Numbered from the stretch's first letter, positions 1 to 6,956 are shown. The stretch: 14,430 bases of DNA from an uncultured Bacteroides sp. (GCA_900557355.1 USSR01000099.1:1-14430), one strand, 5' to 3'. Notes: a model not told the origin generated them from the letters alone. Program-made: numbers and translations.

Positions 1-263
1 GTTCAAAGATTGAGAAACAGGAAGAAATAGAAGAAGGTCTTTTAAATCAAATTGCTTCTGTGTTGGGAATATCTGCAGAAGTGATTAAAGACTTTGATGT
101 GGAGAAGGCTATCTATAATATTAATAATATCAGAGACAACACCTTTGAACAAGGTTCTACATCAATCGCACAACAATTCAATCCAGTGGATAAAATAGTG
201 GAATTGTATGAACGTTTACTCCAAAGTGAAAGGGAGAAAGTGGAGTTACTGAAAAATAAGTGA
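1..263 (+). CDS. XRE-family helix-turn-helix regulator, 3' part (cut by window edge)
   Basis: The frame is open from the left edge (first whole codon at position 3) to TGA at 261-263, so the gene begins outside the window; the GTG at 60 is an internal valine. The visible 86 residues start with SKIEKQEEIEEGLLNQIASV and line up with residues 42 onward of the next gene (SKMEQSEKIDDDKLKQVADA). That is the end of the recognition helix and the last two helices of an XRE/Cro-type DNA-binding domain. A low-complexity middle follows, then a charged helix (VDKIVELYERLLQSEREKVE) that may dimerise. The N-terminal helices are not visible. It lies 45 bases upstream of its paralogue on the same strand and is probably cotranscribed with it. 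Targets are unknown. Confidence 0.8.
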   Translation, partial: SKIEKQEEIEEGLLNQIASVLGISAEVIKDFDVEKAIYNINNIRDNTFEQGSTSIAQQFNPVDKIVELYERLLQSEREKVELLKNK

Positions 264-308
264 TTATAAATTAGTAGATTGAGGTAAGTTAAAAATAAAT
301 TTATTATT

Positions 309-716
309 ATGGAAACAGAATCTTATACAAACAATTCGCATTTGGGACGGAAAATAGAACGAATACGGCGTCTTCGTGGCATGACGCAGACTGATTTGGG
401 TGAATTATTGGGAGTGACTAAACAGGCTATTTCCAAAATGGAGCAATCGGAAAAAATAGATGACGATAAATTAAAACAAGTAGCTGACGCGTTAGGTGTC
501 ACGGAAGATGGCTTAAAGAAATTCACGGAAGAAACAGTCCTATATAGCACAAACAATTTTTATGAGAACTGTCATGTGAGTGCATCTAATATAGGCCCTA
601 TAACTCATGTGGAAAATCTCAATCACTTTTCAATGGAGCAAGCTGTGAAATTGTTTGAGGAATTGTTGAAAATAGAAAGAGAAAAATATAGTAAGGGAAA
701 AGAGGATAGTAAGTGA
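309..716 (+). CDS. XRE-family helix-turn-helix transcriptional regulator
   Basis: This is a 135-residue protein with an N-terminal Cro/C1-type helix-turn-helix at about residues 13-70. The typical signature is clear: RRLRGMTQTDLGELLGVTKQ, then AISKMEQSEKI and LKQVADALGV. Residues 75-108 are poorly conserved and may form a linker. Residues 109-130 (MEQAVKLFEELLKIEREK) look like an amphipathic dimerisation helix. It is a clear paralogue of the preceding truncated gene, so the pair is a tandem duplication. Small solitary regulators like this are common in Bacteroides, where I know no specific targets. A terminator-like hairpin follows at 831-876. It converges on the hxs operon, so it is not part of that operon, though it could still regulate it. 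Confidence 0.85.
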   Translation: METESYTNNSHLGRKIERIRRLRGMTQTDLGELLGVTKQAISKMEQSEKIDDDKLKQVADALGVTEDGLKKFTEETVLYSTNNFYENCHVSASNIGPITHVENLNHFSMEQAVKLFEELLKIEREKYSKGKEDSK

Positions 717-1094
717 AAAGGTAATTTTTTTTAGAAAGAATGTAGAAAAAAGATATTTGGTTATTCATTCGGATATAACTAAGATTTCATTGAAACTTTA
801 TAAATAGTGTTTTTTACTATAAATATTGAGGTATCCAAACTCTTTTTAGTTCAAGGAGTTTGGATGCACTATTTTTAAGTTTACTGCACTACAGCATTTT
901 TCACAGCATAAAAGCAGCTATTTCGTGTGGTAAGATGGTACTTTTATCTTCATACCTGAAACTTTGATGAATAGGGAGATTAACGCAAGGGTGAGAGTAT
1001 GAGGGTAAAACTGATAAAAACTTTTATTTTTGTATTGATACGTTGAATCAAATATTCTAGTTCTATATGTAAGTATAGCTCGTTTTTTGTTTTA
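717..1094. other. Intergenic region between converging regulator and hxs units
   Basis: No coding region is supported in these 378 bases. The stretch contains the terminator-like hairpin at 831-876. Around 985-1010 is a G-rich run (agggtgagagtatgagggta) that resembles a string I associate with Bacteroides intergenic DNA; I cannot confirm that it is repeated. A weak 5-bp inverted repeat at about 1063-1078 (ctata/tatag) lies just downstream of the hxsC stop, with no convincing U-run on that strand. Confidence 0.5.
831..876 (+). terminator. Rho-independent-type terminator after the HTH pair
   Basis: The arms atccaaactc (833-842) and gagtttggat (856-865) are perfect complements. The outer pair at 831/867 extends the stem, with a G-T wobble at 832/866. 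The loop is about 13 bases. On the plus strand a T-run (872-876) follows four bases after the stem. This fits termination of the rightward regulator transcript, about 115 bases past the stop. A T-rich stretch to the left could also make it act on leftward transcripts. Confidence 0.65.
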
Positions 1095-2003
1095 TTATAT
1101 GGGTTTTATACTGGGACTTTGTATTTTGGATGTTGAGAATAGACCGCAGCATTCATGCTTTTTAGAACATTTAGAACAAGCATCTATATAGCAGACTTTC
1201 CAATCAGAAATCGATTTTTTTGCGAATTTGTATAATGATGGTTTTAGTAAACAAATAGGAATGTTGAAAATAGAAACATCTAGTTTCCATTCTGCTAAAT
1301 TTACAACTGCCTTTTCAAGCTCTTTTTGATAATCAATCGGGTCGATCCAAACTTTATTGTGATTTTTGATCGAATAACCAGTGTCTTCTAGTCCCATGAA
1401 TGATATGTATGCAACAAATGGTAGATTCTTCCATATAAATTCAGATAATTGGGGTAATCTTTGGTAATTCATTTTGTTAATGACTATACGCAATTCTATG
1501 TCTGCCCCTATACTTGCGAGATTATATAATCCTTTCATTGTTTCTGTATAAGAACCCTTTACTTGTGTTATGGTATCGTGGTCTATTGAAAAGTCAGAGT
1601 GTAATGGAATGCCAAATAAAAGATTGGAAATTTCTTTAAATTTCATGGTATAGCGAATGTCTGAAAAGGCTCTCCCATTAGTAAGTATATGTATTAGACT
1701 ATCTGGATAACGAAGTTTTATATATTCAACTAAGTGTATCAATTTTTCTTGCAACAGCGTTGGTTCTCCACCAGTGATCCCTATATTAGTTAATCCGTTG
1801 GGAGCATTGTCTATTAGTTTGATGTTTTTGTTCCAAAAGGAATCGATGTCATCCCTATTTAATGGTGGTTGTGCACACATTAAACATCTGTTATTACATT
1901 GTGAGGTAACGAACAGTGAATTATCATTGGAATTTATATCAAAATTCATTTTCATTTCTATTAATCCATTGTTTGAATATTGGCATAACCCTATCATGTT
2001 CAT
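1095..2003 (-). CDS. hxsC: His-Xaa-Ser system radical SAM maturase HxsC
   Basis: This is a 302-residue radical SAM enzyme. The [4Fe-4S] motif CxxxCxxC is C36-C40-C43 (CNNRCLMCAQPP), followed by the SAM-binding glycine motif TGGEPTLL. Near the C-terminus is a second cysteine group (C271, C276, C279, C285, C286; CSKCSKKHECCG), which probably holds an auxiliary Fe-S cluster. The LCMCxQPP-like surroundings and the pairing with HxsB match the HxsC family (TIGR03977 as I recall it). It is presumed to modify HxsA; the chemistry is unknown to me. The ATG at 2003 overlaps the end of hxsB by 65 bases. Later in-frame ATGs at 1955 and 1949 would cut the overlap to 17 or 11 bases and are equally plausible starts, because conserved sequence begins only near residue 28. 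It is last in the operon. Confidence 0.85.
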   Translation of the reverse strand: MNMIGLCQYSNNGLIEMKMNFDINSNDNSLFVTSQCNNRCLMCAQPPLNRDDIDSFWNKNIKLIDNAPNGLTNIGITGGEPTLLQEKLIHLVEYIKLRYPDSLIHILTNGRAFSDIRYTMKFKEISNLLFGIPLHSDFSIDHDTITQVKGSYTETMKGLYNLASIGADIELRIVINKMNYQRLPQLSEFIWKNLPFVAYISFMGLEDTGYSIKNHNKVWIDPIDYQKELEKAVVNLAEWKLDVSIFNIPICLLKPSLYKFAKKSISDWKVCYIDACSKCSKKHECCGLFSTSKIQSPSIKPI

Positions 2004-3360
2004 TCTGAATTAAGTAGAATAGATAGGTGATAATTGCTTTGTGTTTTTTGCACAAAGAAGAAGTAGGACGAAAACCGTACATGTCATTTTGAGCAGAGTA
2101 GTTTCGTACAGGGTCAGCTCCACAGTAAGATTGGAAAGCACAATCGGCACATCCTGTAATAAATTCAGTTCCCCAAATTAGGGCTATTTGTTGAGCCTTT
2201 CTTCCATAAAAAATACTTTCATATCTATCTGTAACATGTCCTAACTTGAATGTGTAATCATTATATTCTGCTAACATCCTTGATTCATCAGATGCATATA
2301 CATAACCATCGTAATTATAAACAATAACGCTGTTGATGATTCCGGAGGGAGATTGTAAATCAACAAAACCTGTTGTAAAAGGAGTAAGTATTTTACGTAA
2401 TAATATGGAGGTGAATTCTTCAACAAAGAATCGATCTTGAATATTTATGTCAATAATATAGTTCAATGCGGATTTATAGAATTCAATGAATTTATCGAAA
2501 TATGTTTCCCAATTTGTATTGTTAAGGGCTAATCCATAAGGATTTAGAGGACGAAGAAATATATTGTTAAAACCATTCGACAAATAATTGTCAATAATCT
2601 CTTTTGGATGATTTATTGACAACTCTGATGTGGTCATTAGTGCTGATATTCTATCTGTTCCTAAATAATTCCTAGCTTTGTTAATTCCTTCTATTACACG
2701 GTTGTAGCTATTAGATTTTCCTCGGTTATGATTATGAATGAAAGCTGGACCATCTAAGGAAGTTGAGATAAGTATATTATATTCTTTGCACAGTGATAGT
2801 ATTTCATCTGTTAGGTTGATGGAGTTTGTGCATAAAACATATGTTATTTGTTTCTTAAATTCTTGATTTAATGCAACTGTTCTTTTTACTGCTTTCTGTA
2901 GTAGTTGGAAAGGTAGGGATGGTTCTCCACCTTGGAATTCCATTGTAATGGAGTGCGATGGGCTTTGAAACATCAAATCTATGGCTTTGAAAAGATGTTC
3001 TTCTTTCATGTCATAGATAGCTTCACTGCTTTCCTTGCTTGAAGCCTGACAATAAATACAATTTTGATTACATCTTAAAGTTAAGACAAAAATGTGTAGT
3101 GATGTAAATGAATCGAGAAAGGCTTTTTTAGTTCTTAGTCGTGTTGCTATATTGTCTATTAGCTCTGGGATAGGAGTTTCAGAGATAAAAAAGTTAGCAA
3201 CTAAATCCTTGTAAAGATCCTCTTGATTGCTAAGTTGGCGTTTGATGATTCGTTCTGTAGTACCTGTTGGCACGAAAATGAAATCACCCAATTCATTGAC
3301 GAGTAATTCTTGTTCCTTGATTCTTTCGAAGCGGAATGGTAATAAATAGTAGTGATTCAT
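1939..3360 (-). CDS. hxsB: His-Xaa-Ser system radical SAM/SPASM maturase HxsB
   Basis: This is a 473-residue protein. Its N-terminus, MNHYYLLPFRFERI, matches the LLPFRF-type opening I associate with HxsB (TIGR03978). The radical SAM core has CxxxCxxC at C97, C101 and C104 (CNQNCIYC), and the glycine motif QGGEPSL. A C-terminal SPASM-type domain has C404, C407, C413 and C437 (CADCAFQSYCGADP, then SLC), expected to bind auxiliary Fe-S clusters as in other peptide-modifying SPASM enzymes. Residues 1-85 may form a substrate-recognition region; that is inference. The hxsD stop and the hxsB start share one base (TAATG at 3362-3358), so translation is probably coupled. The likely substrate is HxsA, encoded two genes upstream. 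The identity is clear; the reaction is not established from sequence. Confidence 0.92.
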   Translation of the reverse strand: MNHYYLLPFRFERIKEQELLVNELGDFIFVPTGTTERIIKRQLSNQEDLYKDLVANFFISETPIPELIDNIATRLRTKKAFLDSFTSLHIFVLTLRCNQNCIYCQASSKESSEAIYDMKEEHLFKAIDLMFQSPSHSITMEFQGGEPSLPFQLLQKAVKRTVALNQEFKKQITYVLCTNSINLTDEILSLCKEYNILISTSLDGPAFIHNHNRGKSNSYNRVIEGINKARNYLGTDRISALMTTSELSINHPKEIIDNYLSNGFNNIFLRPLNPYGLALNNTNWETYFDKFIEFYKSALNYIIDINIQDRFFVEEFTSILLRKILTPFTTGFVDLQSPSGIINSVIVYNYDGYVYASDESRMLAEYNDYTFKLGHVTDRYESIFYGRKAQQIALIWGTEFITGCADCAFQSYCGADPVRNYSAQNDMYGFRPTSSLCKKHKAIITYLFYLIQNEHDRVMPIFKQWINRNENEF

Positions 3361-3707
3361 TATTCCGATGCTAAATTAAAATCCTCAAAATCATCGTTGT
3401 TAGCAAAAGCCTTTACATATAAGATGTTACGAATATCTTTAGTTTCATTAGTAATCAAATCTCTGTTTTTATAATCAATTAAATCTTGATTAAATTTATG
3501 GGTTACATATTCAAATGTGTATATCTTGTTTGCGCTTGGTTTAAGTTCCAAAGTTATTTCAAATAAATTATCTTTGTTTTTATTCCAATAAATAATAAAT
3601 GATTCTGCATACCAATATAATGCTTTGGTCAATACACGCTCATTGAATATAGAGGCATTGATTGTAAAACAAAATGTGTTTTCTGACCTTAATTCAGCTT
3701 TAATCAT
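3360..3707 (-). CDS. hxsD: His-Xaa-Ser system protein HxsD
   Basis: This is a 115-residue soluble protein without signal peptide or membrane segment. The C-terminal half, FNQDLIDYKNRDLITNETKD followed by IRNILYVKAFA, fits the HxsD family, whose name-giving motif is LLNDYxLRE (TIGR03976). Here the motif is degenerate (DLIDYKNRDLI). The N-terminal half reads as beta strand, long helix (about residues 23-43), then beta strand. It begins 9 bases after the hxsA stop and overlaps hxsB by one base, so it lies between precursor and maturase. A role as chaperone or adaptor bringing HxsA to the two radical SAM enzymes is inference. I see no metal-binding cysteine cluster. Family assignment rests on both motif and position. 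Confidence 0.82.
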   Translation of the reverse strand: MIKAELRSENTFCFTINASIFNERVLTKALYWYAESFIIYWNKNKDNLFEITLELKPSANKIYTFEYVTHKFNQDLIDYKNRDLITNETKDIRNILYVKAFANNDDFEDFNLASE

Positions 3708-3716
3708 AATTGAATA

Positions 3717-4574
3717 TTACTTTTTTAAAAAATATACTGTTTGGGTTTCTACAATGCCATCAGCATCTATTCCTATTGATTTTTGGAATTTGATAACGGC
3801 TTTTTCTGTTTCTTCATCAAAAAGAGAGGTTCCCTTGAGTAGTTTTCCAGATAAATATCCTTTGTCGATTAGGATGTTTTTAAGTTGGGTTACATCGTAC
3901 CCTTGCATTTGTTTTTTAAGTATGCGGTCTCCTAAATTATATTTATGAACGTCCGTATTTACTGTTTCACGATTTATTTGTTCTATTTGTTTGTTAATAG
4001 CTTCAATTGTTTTCTTTCCAACAATACCGTCTACAACTTGATTATGATCCTTTTGAAATTTCTTAATAGCATTTTCTAGTCTAATAGAGTATTTGACATC
4101 TCCAGAATAATTCTTTTCTATGTCTGACTTTATTATATATCTTATCTTAACTAATTTATTAGCTAATTCTGCAACATCTTTACCTGAAACACCACTAATA
4201 ATATTTCTTTCTCCTAATGAGTAAGTAGTTTTTGTGCTAGTCGTTGTATTAGTGTTATAGGTTGAAGTGCTGGAGCTTGTAGTAGTTGAAGAACCACTAT
4301 AGCTTCCATAGCTACTAGATCTGTGTGAAGAATGAGATCTATGTGAAGAGTGCGAGCGATGGCTTCTATGTCCTGCTATTAAAAATGAGTTGTCGTTATG
4401 GATTTTAAGTATATATTTCTGTGAGAGATCATTCTTTTTTTCTTGTTCAATGTTGTTGTCATCACTTATTCTTGAAAGGTCATAAGATATAGCATTGGCT
4501 TCGTTAGATGAAATAAGTGAAGCTACAGATGTTAAAAAAATGCCTTTTAGGAGATCTTTAAATTTTGTTTTCAT
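3717..4574 (-). CDS. hxsA: His-Xaa-Ser repeat protein HxsA, exported precursor with two peptidoglycan-binding-like modules
   Basis: This is a 285-residue protein in clear sections. Residues 1-28 are a Sec signal peptide: basic start MKTKFKDLLK, hydrophobic core, probable cleavage after ANA. Residues 29-68 are a charged spacer. Residues 69-86 hold six back-to-back His-Xaa-Ser triplets (HRS HRS HSS HRS HSS HRS). Residues 87-118 are a Ser/Thr/Tyr-rich linker. Two peptidoglycan-binding-like modules follow at about 128-200 and 217-282, each with the signature A(I/V)xKFQK...DGIVxxxT. This matches HxsA (TIGR03979). It is the presumed substrate of HxsB and HxsC, with the His-Xaa-Ser tract as the modified part (inference). 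The envelope location follows from the signal peptide and modules. There is no leader-peptide cleavage motif for an ABC peptidase, and no transporter gene next to it. It is first in the operon, 32 bases downstream of a TAnnTTTG box. Confidence 0.92.
   Translation of the reverse strand: MKTKFKDLLKGIFLTSVASLISSNEANAISYDLSRISDDNNIEQEKKNDLSQKYILKIHNDNSFLIAGHRSHRSHSSHRSHSSHRSSSYGSYSGSSTTTSSSTSTYNTNTTTSTKTTYSLGERNIISGVSGKDVAELANKLVKIRYIIKSDIEKNYSGDVKYSIRLENAIKKFQKDHNQVVDGIVGKKTIEAINKQIEQINRETVNTDVHKYNLGDRILKKQMQGYDVTQLKNILIDKGYLSGKLLKGTSLFDEETEKAVIKFQKSIGIDADGIVETQTVYFLKK
4317..4370 (-). repeat. Six tandem His-Xaa-Ser codon triplets in hxsA
   Basis: This segment encodes residues 69-86 of HxsA as HRS-HRS-HSS-HRS-HSS-HRS, a 9-base period repeated six times. 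Arginine or serine fills the middle position. It is the diagnostic tract of the family and the most likely site of maturation. Confidence 0.9.
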
Positions 4575-5087
4575 AGCTATTGTAATTTATGGTTACTTTT
4601 TATTGCAAATATATATTATATAGATGATAATAAAAAATTATTGAGTGTATATTTTGAAAGAATAATATTGATATAGGGTATATTTAATCAATATATTTAT
4701 TTATGTTGAAAAAATATATAACTTTATTTATTGAAGTTGTTGTGCTGATTTGCTTTTATTTGGAGTTTAATAGATATTCTAAATCTAAACATTAAGTATG
4801 AATGTATGATGGTTCATTTATTATGCGGGAAATTGTTTATATCACTTTATATGAGTAAGAAGGTTAATTCACTTTGCTATTTTCTATAACAATATAATTA
4901 AATTCAGCTAAAAAAGTGATATGATAGTTTCTTACATTACACTCATTGGACTAATGTACGCTTGTCTTTCGGCTTAAATGTGGTAATATTTTATACTCAT
5001 TCAAAATAATATAGGAAGCTCCTGCCAAGTATAACACTCCGAGATTATTTGATATTTTCACTAGTAACAAATAGTACAAATAGTCTT
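4575..5087. other. AT-rich intergenic region upstream of the hxs operon
   Basis: I find no supported gene or RNA in these 513 bases. The hxsA promoter box lies at 4606-4613. The stretch to about 4760 is extremely AT-rich. A short inverted repeat, acatta (4934-4939) with taatgt (4952-4957), is the only structure I noticed near the urea transporter end. It is too weak to call a terminator. Confidence 0.5.
4606..4613 (-). promoter_or_regulatory. Bacteroides-type -7 box for the hxs operon
   Basis: On the minus strand this reads TATATTTG, an exact fit to the Bacteroides sigma-ABfr -7 element TAnnTTTG. It ends 31 bases before the hxsA ATG, implying a leader of about 25 bases. About 19-20 bases upstream there is only a T-run, not a TTG, so the -33 element is poor. 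The surroundings are so AT-rich that a chance match is possible. Confidence 0.5.
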
Positions 5088-5957
5088 TTATTTATTCTGT
5101 GGCCTCATTGCTTTCTGTATCATTATTATAATCCATACAGATATAACAAAAGGAGCGGTTAAGGTAATGATACCCAATCCCATTCCTAGGATCTGTAATG
5201 CAGTGGACAATAAGACTGAGCATCCTGCCCATACTCCACTTTTCCATGTCGTTCCTCCTAAAGCTATGGCACATAATACACCATTATAGCCCATTAATCC
5301 GGCATTTAAGTTTGTAGCATCTACTTCTAGCAAAATAGCTAGAGGAATAGGAAGAAGTGCTCCTAAGATAGTATAGAGAGTTGCCTTTCGAGAATTGATC
5401 AAAATGCCTATAAGAAAAAATAATCCGGCTAGAACTGTATTTCCCTGAAACATGACTTGCCCTATGCCTAAACAGAAGGCTTGGAAATAATTAATATTCT
5501 GTGTGGTATCAATAACCGTATAGGAAACTGATAGTAAATCTGGTATAAGCCAGCTGCAAACTCCCAACATTCCCCATACAGCAAGAATGAAAGGAGCAGT
5601 AAAGCCAGGAATTAAACGTTGCTGATTAAAAAAATAGGCAATCCATGTGGAAAGGGCCGAAGCGATAATCAACATGATTAAACTTCCTACCGATAATTGT
5701 AGAAATACGCCAACTGCTATACCTACTAAAGTTCCATTAAATCCGTATAATCCATTTTTAATATCATCATACTTATATCCCGAAAAATGGGCTGTCAGTG
5801 TACTTATTATATTACCGCAGACTGCTAGTATTCCCATTTGCCATGAGTTTAGAAATATTCCAATTAGCATGAATAATCCGGATAACGCATTATTCTGAAA
5901 CATCACTTGTCCTATTCCACGTCCCAGAATAAGTAATAAATTGTGTATAAAGACCAT
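5088..5957 (-). CDS. Urea transporter (UT family)
   Basis: This is an integral membrane protein of 289 residues. The family's internal duplication is obvious: GRGIGQVMFQNNALSGLFML in the first half and CLGIGQVMFQGNTVLAGLFF in the second. Each half also has a copy of G(L)xG(F/Y)NGxL (NGLYGFNGTLVG; AGLMGYNGVLCA) and of TAPF (FTAPFILAVW; LTAPFVISVW). These motifs line the urea-selective pore in characterised transporters, which allow passive urea flux. I chose the ATG at 5957. The frame stays open upstream to a TTG at 5999, but a promoter box at 5989-5996 would lie inside that longer version. Protein begins MVFIHNLLLILGRGIGQ, a normal family N-terminus. It follows the arginase-family gene by 174 bases. 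No urease genes are seen in the window. Confidence 0.9.
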   Translation of the reverse strand: MVFIHNLLLILGRGIGQVMFQNNALSGLFMLIGIFLNSWQMGILAVCGNIISTLTAHFSGYKYDDIKNGLYGFNGTLVGIAVGVFLQLSVGSLIMLIIASALSTWIAYFFNQQRLIPGFTAPFILAVWGMLGVCSWLIPDLLSVSYTVIDTTQNINYFQAFCLGIGQVMFQGNTVLAGLFFLIGILINSRKATLYTILGALLPIPLAILLEVDATNLNAGLMGYNGVLCAIALGGTTWKSGVWAGCSVLLSTALQILGMGLGIITLTAPFVISVWIIIMIQKAMRPQNK

Positions 5958-5988
5958 TTGTATAAAAGATTGACTGATAAAATGATGA

Positions 5989-6019
5989 CAAAAGTACAAC
6001 CTTCTATTGAAAATAGCAA
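5989..6019 (-). promoter_or_regulatory. Bacteroides-type promoter for the urea transporter
   Basis: On the minus strand TTG (6019-6017) is followed after 20 bases by TACTTTTG (5996-5989), matching the Bacteroides -33 TTG and -7 TAnnTTTG elements with near-standard spacing. A start site around 5982 would leave a leader of about 25 bases before the ATG at 5957. This decides against the upstream TTG start codon. Confidence 0.6.
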
Positions 6020-6131
6020 TATCAAGAGATGGAGAATTAGAAAAGTGTAAAGAGATGTGGAATTATCATGTACGGTCAATTCACTAATTATTGTGCTAAG
6101 CATAATATTCATGACTATGTTAATGATTTAC

Positions 6132-6902
6132 TTATAGGGGATGAATCTCGTTTTGATTGGACAGGAATAGATTTAATAGTTCCTTATTGGCCTTACTGTT
6201 AATTGAAAGTTCTCTGTTTTTTTGGAAAACATCCAAAGAACTGGAACATTCACCGCAGATATCTACTCCGATAATTTCTTCTTTTTTTAGAATGATGGAG
6301 AGGAGTTTCTCCAATTCGGTCAGTGATAGGGAACCCTGATCCCAATTGGTTACTGCTGATTTTATGTCCAATACATCTTTGTCCACTGATATATAGACAG
6401 GCTCATTCAGATGTTCATGAGAGAATCTGTTCCATCCTTCTTCGTGAGAAAGTTCTGTTTCGCTATAAAACTTTAATTTTTCTCCATAATTGGGATGCAG
6501 TGCTTTGATCAACTTTTCAGCAGCACCGACGATACATACTTTTTGAAGATAAGGATTTGTATCCAATACTTTTTTCACCCAACATCCGCATGACATTAGA
6601 TTGTCAAATAAGGAAGGTTGCATATCTGGATGATGATCAAAGACAACTAGTGAGAATGGGGTCTTTATTTTATCCGTCCAAAATTTACTGATATAATGAT
6701 AGTTACCGGAATCAATGAAATGTATTCCTTCAGGTAAGTAGGGGGCCATTCTTTGTCTAATGACTTTGGCTGCTTCTGCATCACAGTAGCAGTTGGTTCC
6801 GTTTAGGTCGGTACAATCTATCCACTGGAAATGGATGTCGTTTATAAATCTTTCCTGCTCATAGACATGAGTGAAATTCATAAGAATAATGTTCGGTTTC
6901 AT
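6132..6902 (-). CDS. Arginase/ureohydrolase-superfamily protein
   Basis: This is a 256-residue cytosolic protein with the dimanganese ligands of the ureohydrolase fold in order: H69 (DSGNYHY, replacing the usual GGxHS), D89-H91-D93 (FDHHPDMQ, for DxHxD), and D174/D176 (SVDKDVLD, for SxDxDxxDP). It also has E218 (GVDICGECSS) near the position of the substrate-contacting glutamate. TNWDQGSLSL after the last metal motif resembles the tNWDqG segment of some family members. At 256 residues it is shorter than classical arginases (about 300). Substrates in this superfamily include arginine, agmatine, guanidinobutyrate and formiminoglutamate; the sequence does not decide among them. The urea transporter downstream supports a urea-releasing reaction (inference). 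It starts 187 bases after the glgP stop, across a long palindrome. Confidence 0.75.
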   Translation of the reverse strand: MKPNIILMNFTHVYEQERFINDIHFQWIDCTDLNGTNCYCDAEAAKVIRQRMAPYLPEGIHFIDSGNYHYISKFWTDKIKTPFSLVVFDHHPDMQPSLFDNLMSCGCWVKKVLDTNPYLQKVCIVGAAEKLIKALHPNYGEKLKFYSETELSHEEGWNRFSHEHLNEPVYISVDKDVLDIKSAVTNWDQGSLSLTELEKLLSIILKKEEIIGVDICGECSSSLDVFQKNRELSINSKANKELLNLFLSNQNEIHPL

Positions 6903-6956
6903 TGTTCTTTATCTTTTATTGAATAACCTTTGAAACTTGTCATGTATAAAAGCGGA

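Noticed and set aside
717..1094. A hidden small precursor peptide gene next to hxsC.
   Set aside because: I found no convincing short reading frame with leader-like or repeat character, and HxsA already supplies the substrate.
4218..4316. The Ser/Thr-rich linker of HxsA as a target of Bacteroides general O-glycosylation.
   Set aside because: That system uses a D-(S/T)-hydrophobic type motif, and the linker contains no aspartate.
4317..4370. A short tandem repeat considered as a CRISPR-like array.
   Set aside because: The period is 9 bases, in frame, and encodes the His-Xaa-Ser triplets; there are no spacers.
5958..5999. Fourteen extra N-terminal residues of the urea transporter from a TTG codon.
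   Set aside because: The -7 promoter box lies within this stretch and the added residues are not family-like.
5912..6112. A 66-residue hydrophobic open frame on the minus strand overlapping the urea transporter start.
   Set aside because: It overlaps the promoter and the transporter N-terminus in another frame, resembles no family I know, and hydrophobic codons arise readily in such AT-rich DNA.
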